Shown: positions 8,794 to 16,788 of the stretch, piece after piece | Position numbering within the stretch: position 1 is the first letter of the stretch | How the letters are laid out: every line of letters starts with the position of its first letter | NCBI GenBank assembly: GCA_021286645.1 | Contig: JAJTBZ010000012.1 | Span: 1 to 44,354, forward strand | Direction of reading: 5' to 3' | From: Ignavibacteria bacterium | GTDB taxonomy: Bacteria; Bacteroidota; Ignavibacteria; Ignavibacteriales; Ignavibacteriaceae | DNA length: 44,354 nt | The notes under the pieces: model-generated | Databases searched by the model: none | Seen by the model: only the letters and a program-made list of their open reading frames with translations | Told to the model about the DNA's origin: nothing | Program-made: the position numbers and the translations under genes

Positions 8794-10095
8794 TTGGGAA
8801 ACATTGTACTTATTCCCGGGTTGGAACTTCATGCACAGGATACAGTACGGACATATTTCGCCGATGGTACCGTGCAATCCAAAGGGTTTTCAATCAACGG
8901 AAAACCCGAGGGGCGTTTCATTGAGTTCTACCCTACGGGAAAGATCTGGAAAGATTGGAATTTTCAGAACGGGAAAGAGGAAGGCAAGTCCTTTTGGTAC
9001 TTTGAGAATGGCAAGCTAAGCATAGAGTGGATGTATCATAATGGTACGCGGCAGGGCGAATCACGCTGGTACTACGAAACAGGCGAATTATGGTCTATTC
9101 AGCTTTACTCAGCCGGTAAACTTGAAGGAATGACAAAAACATTCTATAAGGATGGGAAACTTCAGGGTGAATGGCGTTATCATAACGGGTCATTGAATGG
9201 CATTTCCGTAACATACTTCCTGAATGGAAAGAAAGAAGTAGAAAGAAACTTTATTAATGATATGCAGCAAGGAAAATCCTACGTCTATCATGATAATGGC
9301 CGAATTGCCGTTGACGCGTATTACGTTAACGATAAACTTGACGGGACCCTGTTGATTTTTGATGCTGCGGGAGACATACGGGTAAAGGATAATTATTCGC
9401 ATGGTGAATTGCTGGGTAGAATTAGGTATGATTATCTGGGAAAGCAGCAACAGGTAGAGCAGTATATAAAGAAATATCACTCCAACGGAGCTCTTGCAGA
9501 AGAGTACTTGATTCGCGATGGTAAACGAACGGGCTTATACCATCGTTATGCGCCCACCGGATACCTGGAACTGGAAAGCCTGTTCATTAACGATACGCTG
9601 CAAGGGCGGGCCTTTGAATTTGGTCCCGGCGGCGTTGTTTCTGCCTATTTTGATTATGATAACGGGCTTCCGAACGGAACAAAGAAATTCTTCTATGAAA
9701 ACGGGGAGTTACGTGCAGAAACCTTCTTAAAGAAAGGCGCATACCACGGATTGTATATTACATACTACCCGGGAGGTCAGCAGGATACAGTTGCCTATTT
9801 CGAAAATGGCAAACGCTCGGGCGAATTAAAAAAATATTCGATGAATGGTCTTTTGTATTCAACCGAATCGTATTACAATGGCTTACTCAGTAGTGATAAA
9901 ACTACGTTCTATAAGAACGGGAATTGTGCAAAAGTAGAAAAATATTTCCATGGACTGAAAGATGGCTTCAGCCGGGAATATGACGTTACTGGAAAACTAA
10001 CGACTGAAGAATTATTCAGGGATGGCGTCTTACAGGTACGCACCGAATACAATAACGACGGGACAATTAAACAGCGATTGTCGCTTCATCAATGA
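8794..10095 (+). CDS. YwqK/MORN-variant repeat protein, probably exported
   Basis: The annotated TTG start gives 433 residues, nearly all composed of about 16 tandem copies of a 24-residue YwqK-type repeat (PF07661-like) with core GxxxGxxxxYxxNGxLxxexxYxN, in almost constant 72-bp phase; two central copies (about residues 200-235) are degenerate. Such repeats form beta-hairpin stacks. In some genomes they are called antitoxins of the YwqJK system, but no YwqJ-like toxin is adjacent. The frame is open 84 bp further upstream, to 8710, and reads as a signal peptide (HKHLLAHWIILTLLGN up to LHAQ), so the real start is probably upstream of 8794, perhaps the ATA at 8752 or another non-ATG codon. Secretion and binding or adhesion roles are inference. 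aguB begins 37 bp downstream. Confidence 0.8.
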   Translation: MGNIVLIPGLELHAQDTVRTYFADGTVQSKGFSINGKPEGRFIEFYPTGKIWKDWNFQNGKEEGKSFWYFENGKLSIEWMYHNGTRQGESRWYYETGELWSIQLYSAGKLEGMTKTFYKDGKLQGEWRYHNGSLNGISVTYFLNGKKEVERNFINDMQQGKSYVYHDNGRIAVDAYYVNDKLDGTLLIFDAAGDIRVKDNYSHGELLGRIRYDYLGKQQQVEQYIKKYHSNGALAEEYLIRDGKRTGLYHRYAPTGYLELESLFINDTLQGRAFEFGPGGVVSAYFDYDNGLPNGTKKFFYENGELRAETFLKKGAYHGLYITYYPGGQQDTVAYFENGKRSGELKKYSMNGLLYSTESYYNGLLSSDKTTFYKNGNCAKVEKYFHGLKDGFSREYDVTGKLTTEELFRDGVLQVRTEYNNDGTIKQRLSLHQ

Positions 10096-10132
10096 TTTTG
10101 TTTATAAGAATGTGAAAATAAAGGATAAGACA

Positions 10133-11020
10133 ATGAAGACCCAGGATTTTACTATTGGTGTATTGCAACTTGCATTCACACCCGACCCGAAAGTGAATGA
10201 AGAAAAAACTGCCGATTTTGTTCGCAAAGCTGCTGATAAAGGAGCGCAGGTTATTTGCCTGCCTGAATTATACCGGTCACAATATTTTTGCCAGAAAGAA
10301 GATATTGACTATTATGACCTCGCTGAACCAATTCCGGGTCCTTCAACGGAATTATTCAGCACAATAGCAAAAGAAAAAAATGTAGTTATCATAGTACCCA
10401 TTTTCGAGCACCGCGGCCCCGGAATGTACCATAATAGTGCCGCGATTATGAACACCGATGGCAGCATCGCGGGTACATACCGTAAAATGCACATACCGGA
10501 TGATCCCTCATATTACGAAAAATTTTACTTTACGCCCGGCGATATGGGCTTTAAAGCTGTTGACACTAAATTGGGGAAGATAGGAACATTAATTTGCTGG
10601 GATCAATGGTTCCCTGAAGCAGCCAGGATTATGGCTTTGCAGGGAGTTCCGGTACTATTCTACCCTACCGCAATTGGCTGGCACCCCGCTGAAAAAGCAA
10701 AATTTGGGGAGCGCCAACTTGATGCATGGACTACCGTACAGAGGGGGCATGCTGTAGCTAATGGCCTTTATGTAGCAGCCGCAAATAGAATTGGTTTAGA
10801 ACGCCCGCATGCTGATCAGGCCGGAATTCAATTCTGGGGTTCTTCATTCATCAGCGATCCGCAAGGCGTAATACTTGCAAAAGCATCGACCGACAAAGAA
10901 GAAATCCTTTTAGCTGATATCAGCTATGAACATCTGGAAAATGTTCGGCGAAATTGGCCTTATTTACGTGACCGCAGAATTGATGCATATTCTGACATAA
11001 TAAAACGCTATATTGACTAA
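10133..11020 (+). CDS. aguB: N-carbamoylputrescine amidase
   Basis: A 295-residue nitrilase-superfamily enzyme that hydrolyses N-carbamoylputrescine to putrescine, CO2 and ammonia. The Cys-Glu-Lys triad is intact: Glu45 in CLPELY, Lys118 in YRKMHIPDD, Cys155 in LICWDQWFPEA. The run FYPTAIGWHP and the EIQ-type C-terminal region are typical of AguB rather than other amidases. The start at 10133 was preferred over the frame's first possible start (10022), because the extra residues overlap the YwqK-repeat gene and do not resemble the family; the protein then starts MKTQDFTIGVLQ. It is followed 8 bp later by aguA, giving the two-step agmatine-to-putrescine route. An arginine decarboxylase to supply agmatine is not in the window. 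Confidence 0.95.
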   Translation: MKTQDFTIGVLQLAFTPDPKVNEEKTADFVRKAADKGAQVICLPELYRSQYFCQKEDIDYYDLAEPIPGPSTELFSTIAKEKNVVIIVPIFEHRGPGMYHNSAAIMNTDGSIAGTYRKMHIPDDPSYYEKFYFTPGDMGFKAVDTKLGKIGTLICWDQWFPEAARIMALQGVPVLFYPTAIGWHPAEKAKFGERQLDAWTTVQRGHAVANGLYVAAANRIGLERPHADQAGIQFWGSSFISDPQGVILAKASTDKEEILLADISYEHLENVRRNWPYLRDRRIDAYSDIIKRYID

Positions 11021-11028
11021 TTGGAGAT

Positions 11029-12105
11029 ATGCAGAAAATGGCGAAACAATCAAAGCACACATACCGATTACCCGCTGAATGGGAAAAGCATGAAGCAACT
11101 ATTCTTTGCTGGCCCACAAATACTACTGATTGGCCAGGAAAATTTGTACCTATTCATTGGGTCTATAGTGAAATTGTTAAGAAAATAGCTGAGTCTGAAA
11201 AGGTAATACTCCTGGCACAAAACAGTAAACAACGGGAGTTTATTAAGCGGGTGCTTGAAAAAGCCCATGCTAATATTGCTAATGTAGATCTCAGCCTCCT
11301 GGCTACCGACCGTAGTTGGATGCGCGACAGTGCTCCGGTGTTCGTGCTCGAAGGTGCAGGGAAAAAAGCAATCCGAAAAGATATTCATTTTAAGTTCAAT
11401 GGATGGGCTAAATACCCCAATTGGAAAAAAGATTTTAAGCTGCCCTCGTTTATTGCTAAAGTAACCGGTGATGAACTGATTACTGCGGAATTTCAAAGCC
11501 GGCATGTAGTTCTTGAAGGCGGGTCTATTGATTATAATGGACAGGGTACTTTATTAACCACTGAAGAATGTTTACTCGATCCGAAGATTCAGGTTCGGAA
11601 TCCGGGCTTTTCCAAGTCAGACTACGAAAACCTGTTCAAACAATATATGGGTATCGACAAAGTTATATGGCTTGGCGATGGAATTGCAGGTGATGATACG
11701 CATGGTCATGTGGATGATCTTTGCCGTTTTGTTAACCCTCACACCGTTGTATTGGTTTCTGAAACAGATTCTACAGATGCCAATTACCATAAATTGATGG
11801 AAAATAAAGAACGTCTTGAAGGCATGACCACCGCGCGAGGTGAAAAAATTGATGTCATTCCCCTACCGATGCCCAAAGCGCTTGTTTTTGAAAACATGAG
11901 GCTGCCGGCCAGTTATGCTAACTTTTACATTACGAATCAATATGTACTGGTACCAACATTCAATGACCCCATGGATAAAATAGCACTGGGGACACTACAG
12001 GAATTATTCCCCGAACACCTGGTAACAGGTATTCACTCAACCGATTTGGTCTGGGGTTTGGGCACCCTTCATTGTCTTTCGCACGAATTGCCGGCAATTC
12101 AATAA
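11029..12105 (+). CDS. aguA: Agmatine deiminase
   Basis: A 358-residue peptidyl-arginine-deiminase-type enzyme (usual length about 365) converting agmatine to N-carbamoylputrescine and ammonia. Recognised elements are the RLPAEWEKHEATILCWP start, the MRDSAPVFV substrate motif, the GDDTHGHVDDLCRF motif with catalytic His and Asp, and Cys349 near the C-terminus in GTLHCLS, matching the nucleophile position. A TTGGAGAT ribosome-binding site precedes the ATG at 11029; MAKQ four codons later is an alternative. It lies 8 bp after aguB and directly abuts the YihY gene, so the three are probably one transcript. Substrate specificity rests on the paired AguB; related enzymes deiminate peptidyl-arginine. 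Confidence 0.94.
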   Translation: MQKMAKQSKHTYRLPAEWEKHEATILCWPTNTTDWPGKFVPIHWVYSEIVKKIAESEKVILLAQNSKQREFIKRVLEKAHANIANVDLSLLATDRSWMRDSAPVFVLEGAGKKAIRKDIHFKFNGWAKYPNWKKDFKLPSFIAKVTGDELITAEFQSRHVVLEGGSIDYNGQGTLLTTEECLLDPKIQVRNPGFSKSDYENLFKQYMGIDKVIWLGDGIAGDDTHGHVDDLCRFVNPHTVVLVSETDSTDANYHKLMENKERLEGMTTARGEKIDVIPLPMPKALVFENMRLPASYANFYITNQYVLVPTFNDPMDKIALGTLQELFPEHLVTGIHSTDLVWGLGTLHCLSHELPAIQ

Positions 12106-13119
12106 ATGAAGAAAAAGGACACCATACGAAAATCTTACGGTTGGCTTCGTGATAAACTTAGTCAGCAGTCAATTCAATGGCGCCTGCAATTTATTTGGGA
12201 TAACATACTTTACTATTATAAAGGAATTTACGTCAGTCTCGATGAGCATCATATTTTCATTTTTGCAGCGGGACTGGCATTCTCATTATTCATTTGTATA
12301 ATTCCTTTTGTTCTGATTTTGTTCTGGATACTCGGAAACTTCCTCGATTCTTCCAGTGTATCAATGCAGATTGACTCATTAATCTATACAGTTATTCCAT
12401 ATGAAGAATATGCTGACTTTGTTAGAGAACTAATATTCAACCGAATTAACGAACTCGTAAAATACAAAGATGTAGTTGGTATTATCGGTCTTGGTGGTTT
12501 ACTCTTCGCGGCCAGTGGTTTTTCCGGCAGTATTCGCACGGTATTAAATAAGATCTTTGGAGCGAAAGAGGATGTAAATATAATCCTTGGAAAGCTTCGG
12601 GATTTCGCGTTAATCTTTGTAACAATGGTGGTTCTTGTAATTACCTCGGTATTACTTCCCCTTTTAGATCTTTTGAAAAATGCCTCAGATGTGTTTATGG
12701 AATTAAAATTCCTGCAACATCCATTTTTTCAGAAACTCGCTACCAAAGTTTTTTCAATGTCAATTTCATTCCTGTTAATCACAATCGTATTTTCAGTGCT
12801 CTACAGATTTGTACCAATAGTAAAAATTCGCAAAAGATCCGTGTTGATTGGGGCTTTATGGGCCGCGGGAATGTGGGAAGGGATGAAACAACTTTTCGGT
12901 TATTATCTATCGAATTTTTCAACGTATGGTCAGATTTACGGCACGTATGCATTTTTGGTGGCTGTAGCATTCTGGATATACTACTCATCAGCAGTTTTCA
13001 TTTTTGGTGCCGAAATAGGCAAACTCTACAATGATAATCCTTTGCAAAAGAGCAATAGAAAAAACAAACACCCGCTTACCAAAGAGCAAAAAAAAATACT
13101 CAGAACTCCTAAAGTCTAA
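12106..13119 (+). CDS. YihY/BrkB-family inner membrane protein
   Basis: A 337-residue polytopic membrane protein of the YihY/UPF0761 (formerly BrkB, once misnamed RNase BN) family. After a soluble N-terminus of about 40 residues, about six hydrophobic segments can be seen: around 48-75 (FIFAAGLAFSLFICIIPFVL), 125-145, 165-185, 210-235, 245-265 and 275-305. The pattern LAFSLFICIIPF and the glycine-rich LGGLLFAASGFSGS are family-like. The C-terminal tail is basic (KSNRKNKHPL). Function in the family is not established. The ATG directly follows the aguA stop with no gap, implying translational coupling to the putrescine genes, though a functional link (for example polyamine or acid stress) is only speculation. 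Confidence 0.85.
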   Translation: MKKKDTIRKSYGWLRDKLSQQSIQWRLQFIWDNILYYYKGIYVSLDEHHIFIFAAGLAFSLFICIIPFVLILFWILGNFLDSSSVSMQIDSLIYTVIPYEEYADFVRELIFNRINELVKYKDVVGIIGLGGLLFAASGFSGSIRTVLNKIFGAKEDVNIILGKLRDFALIFVTMVVLVITSVLLPLLDLLKNASDVFMELKFLQHPFFQKLATKVFSMSISFLLITIVFSVLYRFVPIVKIRKRSVLIGALWAAGMWEGMKQLFGYYLSNFSTYGQIYGTYAFLVAVAFWIYYSSAVFIFGAEIGKLYNDNPLQKSNRKNKHPLTKEQKKILRTPKV

Positions 13120-13144
13120 ATACGTCGGCTAAAAGCTTTGCGGT

Positions 13145-14290
13145 TTAATAGAAATTATATTGTAACCCTACATTCGTATTTATATTTTTCGGGGCACCTT
13201 TGGCTTTCGTATAAGAAAATGCTACAATAAAATTGGTATTATTTTCTACATAATACCAGAAGGAAACATATAAATTGTGGATAAGAGCCCAATCCGTATC
13301 AATTTTTTTGGCTCCTGTAAATGTATATGTTGATACAAAATTTATTCGATTATTCAATTCATATATGAGTGAGGATGAATAATCCAATTGTACCATACGA
13401 CCAAAAGCACTATCAACCGGGGTTGCTATACGGGATGTAGAAGTGACCTGTGCCACCCAGCCAATGGGCAATGCATAATTAACGTTTAGACTTAATGAAG
13501 GTGCACCCGGTTTTGTTTTATCATGCGTAGTCATTTCAAATTGAAAACCTAAAGAAACATCCCACCCATAGTATCGTTTATTAACTCTTTCGTTAATTCC
13601 AAAAAGCACCTGCCGCATACGCATTACGCCCAACGCCCCTACACTTTCATCTTTTAGTGAATCCGATTTTTGAATTTCATTTTCTATATCCCGTATCCAC
13701 GCGTTTTCATAAAGCTGCTCGCTATAAATTGCTTTGTACTCATTTTCCCGTTCAATAATACCCGCTATACTTAGCATTGTAGATTTCGGCAAATGCCCGG
13801 TAACTATCCCATCACGAATCAGATGATCTTCAATACGTACTGCTTTGGCTAAAGGAGTTGCTTCAATATATCGGCCGATACCAAAACCCACAAAAAGATT
13901 TGAAGCTACCTGCTTATAATCACTCATATGACGAGCGGCTAATTCAGTCTTGCCAAACCAATCAGCATCGTTCCAAACGTACTTCTTAAAATTACCATTA
14001 AAGCTTACATCATGATTATATGAATCAAAGTTTTTTCCACCGGTAGCTTTTATTGTGGTTCCCCACGCCAATGGTAATGATGAAAGGAATTGATCAAAGA
14101 GGAAAGATCCTGTTGCATTATTCGATTCTACCTTATCACCTGTTTGCGCAAAGTTCCAGGTTCCATCGAAACGAATAGTTGTAGCACGCGATACCGCAAC
14201 ATTATAATCCTGCATTTCAACCAGCTGGGCAAATGCTGAGCAGCTAATTGCTATTAACATCAGTAAAAGTCGGTGTAAATTCCAAGTCAT
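13145..14290 (-). CDS. Putative outer-membrane beta-barrel protein of unknown function
   Basis: Start taken at the ATG at 14290, giving 381 residues with a clear signal peptide (MTWNLHRLLLMLIAISCSAFAQ, cleavage after AFA at residue 21); the frame extends 10 codons further upstream without signal character. The mature chain is rich in alternating hydrophobic/aromatic strands (for example WGTTIKATGG, GWDVSLGFQFEM, INFVSTYTFTG, NFIVAFSYTK) and ends in QYNFY, the terminal aromatic expected of an outer-membrane beta-signal. The region around residues 170-230 is charged and probably helical. I do not recognise a specific family; DUF481-like or DUF3078-like salt-induced barrels are possible relatives. 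It is transcribed divergently from the Rrf2 regulator and shares that intergenic region. It converges with the YihY gene at a 25-bp gap. Confidence 0.7.
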   Translation of the reverse strand: MTWNLHRLLLMLIAISCSAFAQLVEMQDYNVAVSRATTIRFDGTWNFAQTGDKVESNNATGSFLFDQFLSSLPLAWGTTIKATGGKNFDSYNHDVSFNGNFKKYVWNDADWFGKTELAARHMSDYKQVASNLFVGFGIGRYIEATPLAKAVRIEDHLIRDGIVTGHLPKSTMLSIAGIIERENEYKAIYSEQLYENAWIRDIENEIQKSDSLKDESVGALGVMRMRQVLFGINERVNKRYYGWDVSLGFQFEMTTHDKTKPGAPSLSLNVNYALPIGWVAQVTSTSRIATPVDSAFGRMVQLDYSSSLIYELNNRINFVSTYTFTGAKKIDTDWALIHNLYVSFWYYVENNTNFIVAFSYTKAKGAPKNINTNVGLQYNFY

Positions 14291-14352
14291 CAGGTATTCC
14301 AAATAATTGCCCTCTAACATAAAAAATATTTTGTGAATGGGAAATAATTTGT

Positions 14353-14368
14353 ATTATAGATCTATAAT
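14353..14368. promoter_or_regulatory. 16-bp perfect palindrome upstream of the Rrf2 gene; candidate operator
   Basis: ATTATAGATCTATAAT is a perfect 16-bp palindrome 28 bp before the Rrf2 ATG and 62 bp from the divergent outer-membrane gene start. Rrf2 dimers commonly bind such AT-rich dyads and repress their own promoter. Autoregulation, and control of the divergent gene, are inferred from position only. Confidence 0.5.
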
Positions 14369-14396
14369 TTTTATTAATCGGAATTTTTACTCTGAT

Positions 14397-14831
14397 ATGT
14401 CGATTATCTTTTCAAAAAAATGTGAATATGGTTTGCAGGCAGTTCTCTATTTATCGTCTATAACAGAATCTGCTGTTGCTTCTGCCGACGAGATTTCGGG
14501 CAAATTAAGAATACCCAAAGAATTTGTTTCGAAAATTCTGCAGGAACTTACAGAATCCGGAATGGTTAACTCCAAGAAAGGAAAGAACGGAGGTTTTTTT
14601 CTGGACAAGCCAGTGAACCAAATTAAGCTCATGGATATTGTTCAGGCAATTGATGGCGATAGTATTTTCCGAACATGTGTGTTAGGATTCCCCAATTGCT
14701 CCAATGAGGCTCCCTGCCCGGTTCATGAGACCTGGTCGAAGCTTAGCAAAGAAACCTTTGATATGCTGAATCAGGAAACTCTTGACCAGTTCATCTTGAA
14801 AACCAAAAAGAAAATTCAGAGCATCTCCTGA
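14397..14831 (+). CDS. Rrf2-family transcriptional regulator with three-cysteine Fe-S motif
   Basis: A 144-residue winged-helix regulator, the normal Rrf2 length. The start at ATG 14397 gives MSIIFSKKCEYGLQAVLYLS, the typical Rrf2 N-terminus; the open frame reaches 14337, but those residues lie over the palindrome and are not family-like. The HTH covers about 27-58 (ISGKLRIPKEFVSKILQEL) and the wing GKNGGFFLDKP about 62-72. Cys94, Cys101 and Cys107 form C-x6-C-x5-C, close to the cluster ligands of IscR and NsrR, so it probably senses redox state, O2, NO or Fe-S status. The palindrome at 14353 is its likely operator. It is 35 bp upstream of the YwiC-like gene, and the NapH-type gene follows; these are the likely targets. 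Which signal it senses cannot be decided. Confidence 0.9.
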   Translation: MSIIFSKKCEYGLQAVLYLSSITESAVASADEISGKLRIPKEFVSKILQELTESGMVNSKKGKNGGFFLDKPVNQIKLMDIVQAIDGDSIFRTCVLGFPNCSNEAPCPVHETWSKLSKETFDMLNQETLDQFILKTKKKIQSIS

Positions 14832-14866
14832 AAGCTTTTATCCGGAATCTGCGCTCGCCTATACTG

Positions 14867-15643
14867 GTGAAGGAACATGGGAGTTGGGCAATGATTTTTG
14901 TTCCTATACTAACCGCAATTCTTACAGTTGGAGAATTTACATTAAGTGCTTTGCAATTTCTGATCATCAGCCTATTCTGTTTCCTTGCCTACCGCCCCAT
15001 GGAATTGGTTCTTGATGAATTATTTACCCGAAAACCCCGCTCCTTAGATAAGCTTAACCACGCCTTCACCTGGTTTGGAATATATATTTCCTGTGCCGCT
15101 TTTCCGGGATTAGAACTTATCATCCGGACCAAACTTTACGGACTGCTGCTCTTTATACCGACTGCCGGTGTGTTATTCTTTGTAGCCGAGTATATACGTA
15201 TTAAATACAGGCTTGCACTACTCAGGGATATTATTGCAATTTTCGGAATTACCATACTCTGCCCTGCCATGCTATATCTCCTTACCGGTAAAATAAACCT
15301 GACCCTGGGCGTTATGTGGTTATATAATTCGACATTTTTTATTTCTTCTGCTTTTTTTATTCACATGAAAATGTTCTCAGCAAATTCTGCAAATAATAAA
15401 AAGCTCGGTAAATTTTTCACCTACCGTAAGTATAACTTTATCTATCAATTCATATTGCTGTTGTCGTTATCCATTGCTGTTATATTCGGATATACCCGAA
15501 TGGAACATTTAATTGCATTCCTGCCCATTATCCTCCATTCGATCGGAAATGCCAGGCAGGAAAGCCGACCTGTTAATTTTAAGAGAATCGGCATAATCTT
15601 CGTTTTTTATTCCCTCTTTTTTGCACTTTTTATTTCGCGATAG
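14867..15643 (+). CDS. YwiC-like polytopic membrane protein
   Basis: A 258-residue membrane protein with the KEHGSWAM N-terminal motif characteristic of the YwiC-like family (PF14256-like, KEHGAWAM) followed by about eight hydrophobic segments across residues 8-258 (for example 22-42, 55-70, 85-105, 118-138, 147-165, 190-210, 217-230, 240-257). Its function is not known; Bacillus ywiC lies in the anaerobic nitrate-respiration region. The only standard start before the motif is the GTG at 14867; the frame is open upstream to 14786, overlapping the Rrf2 gene, and that stretch reads NLRSPILVKEHG, so a slightly longer protein from a rare start cannot be excluded. Rrf2, YwiC-like and NapH-type genes run in the same direction with short gaps, suggesting a redox-regulated unit. 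Confidence 0.8.
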   Translation: MKEHGSWAMIFVPILTAILTVGEFTLSALQFLIISLFCFLAYRPMELVLDELFTRKPRSLDKLNHAFTWFGIYISCAAFPGLELIIRTKLYGLLLFIPTAGVLFFVAEYIRIKYRLALLRDIIAIFGITILCPAMLYLLTGKINLTLGVMWLYNSTFFISSAFFIHMKMFSANSANNKKLGKFFTYRKYNFIYQFILLLSLSIAVIFGYTRMEHLIAFLPIILHSIGNARQESRPVNFKRIGIIFVFYSLFFALFISR

Positions 15644-15653
15644 AATTTATATT

Positions 15654-15681
15654 TTATATCGGACTATTTTATCCGATATAA
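15654..15681. promoter_or_regulatory. 10-bp inverted repeat upstream of the NapH-type gene
   Basis: TTATATCGGA (15654-15663) and TCCGATATAA (15672-15681) are perfect inverted arms around an 8-nt spacer, starting 10 bp after the YwiC-like stop and ending 10 bp before the NapH-type ATG. Reading rightwards the stem is followed by GGTTTTTAT, so it could be a weak intrinsic terminator or attenuator. The arm length and spacer also fit a regulator operator. Confidence 0.5.
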
Positions 15682-15691
15682 GGTTTTTATA

Positions 15692-16717
15692 ATGTCAGTC
15701 AGAAAAATCAGCATCGTCAAAAACACAGAGAAACCCGTTCAGAATTACCGCCTTATTTCTCAGGTACTTTTTGCAGTCGTAAGCATATGGATTGGAATCG
15801 AGTTTTACCAATTCATTGCATTTGTCAGTTCCAATGGTATCCTTGGCAGCGCCTACCGACCCGCGGGCGTTGAGGCGTATTTACCTATCTCTTCCCTCAT
15901 GAGTTTTCTATATTTTTTATTTACCGGATTAATCCATCCGGTTCATCCTGCAGGCTTTTTCTTGTTTATCGGATTTCTCGCGGTATCACTAATCGCCGGT
16001 AAATCATTCTGCAGTTGGGTTTGCCCAATAGGTTTTATGTCAGAATATGTGGGAGCATTCGGGCAGCACATAATGAAGAAAAAAATCGTTCTGCCAAAAT
16101 TTTTGGATTACCCTTTGCGGTCGTTAAAATATTTACTATTAGGCTTCTTTTCACTTTCCATTTTCGCCATGAGTGCGGCTGAATTAAAAGTTTTTCTTGA
16201 TGGCGATTATAATATTATTGCCGATGTGAAGTTGTTTGATTTCTTCTTCCACATGTCCCAGTTCACCGTAATCGTTCTGACATTACTATTTATTGCATCG
16301 ATTTTTATCCGAAATTTCTGGTGTCGATACTTGTGTCCTTATGGTGCATTATTCGGCATACTCTCATTGGCAAGTATATTCCGTATAAAGCGCAATGCAA
16401 ATACTTGTATTGATTGTTCGCTTTGCGATAAATCTTGTCCATCACATATAAAAATAATGAAATCCGGCACCGTTATATCCGATGAATGTACATCATGTAT
16501 GAATTGTGTTGATAGTTGCCCCGTGGAAAACACTTTAGAATTTAAGCCGATGTTCAGCAATATAAAAATGAATAAAAAGAACCTGATTTGGCTCTTAATC
16601 ATCGTTTATAGCACTATTTTGGCTGGTGGATATGTTTCAGGCCACTGGAAATCTTCAGTTCCGGTTGAAAAATACCATGATATATATGAAAATCGGGAAA
16701 ATATCGGGCATCAATAA
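15692..16717 (+). CDS. NapH-type membrane 4Fe-4S polyferredoxin
   Basis: A 341-residue membrane protein of the NapH/NosR/CcoG-like group. About five transmembrane segments lie at 24-46, 85-105, 147-163, 190-207 and 298-316. Two membrane-proximal CxxxCP motifs are present (Cys107/Cys111 in SFCSWVCPIG; Cys211/Cys215 in FWCRYLCPYG), followed by a ferredoxin domain with two [4Fe-4S] sets: Cys239/242/245/249 and Cys266/269/272/276. NapH relatives take electrons from quinol and pass them to periplasmic or cytoplasmic reductases. No reductase, NapG or NosZ is encoded nearby, so the acceptor is unknown. The 10-bp inverted repeat just upstream and the Fe-S Rrf2 regulator two genes back suggest redox control. 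A C-terminal tail of about 25 residues follows the last transmembrane segment. Confidence 0.85.
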   Translation: MSVRKISIVKNTEKPVQNYRLISQVLFAVVSIWIGIEFYQFIAFVSSNGILGSAYRPAGVEAYLPISSLMSFLYFLFTGLIHPVHPAGFFLFIGFLAVSLIAGKSFCSWVCPIGFMSEYVGAFGQHIMKKKIVLPKFLDYPLRSLKYLLLGFFSLSIFAMSAAELKVFLDGDYNIIADVKLFDFFFHMSQFTVIVLTLLFIASIFIRNFWCRYLCPYGALFGILSLASIFRIKRNANTCIDCSLCDKSCPSHIKIMKSGTVISDECTSCMNCVDSCPVENTLEFKPMFSNIKMNKKNLIWLLIIVYSTILAGGYVSGHWKSSVPVEKYHDIYENRENIGHQ

Positions 16718-16788
16718 TTTGTTCGTAAAAAGAATTATAAATATATTTAGGTAATTAACTATTATTTATTAACATTTTTAGGTAGGCG

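Noticed and set aside
8794-10095. YwqJ/YwqK toxin-antitoxin pair
   Set aside because: The repeats match YwqK, but no toxin-like gene lies on either side and the protein seems exported.
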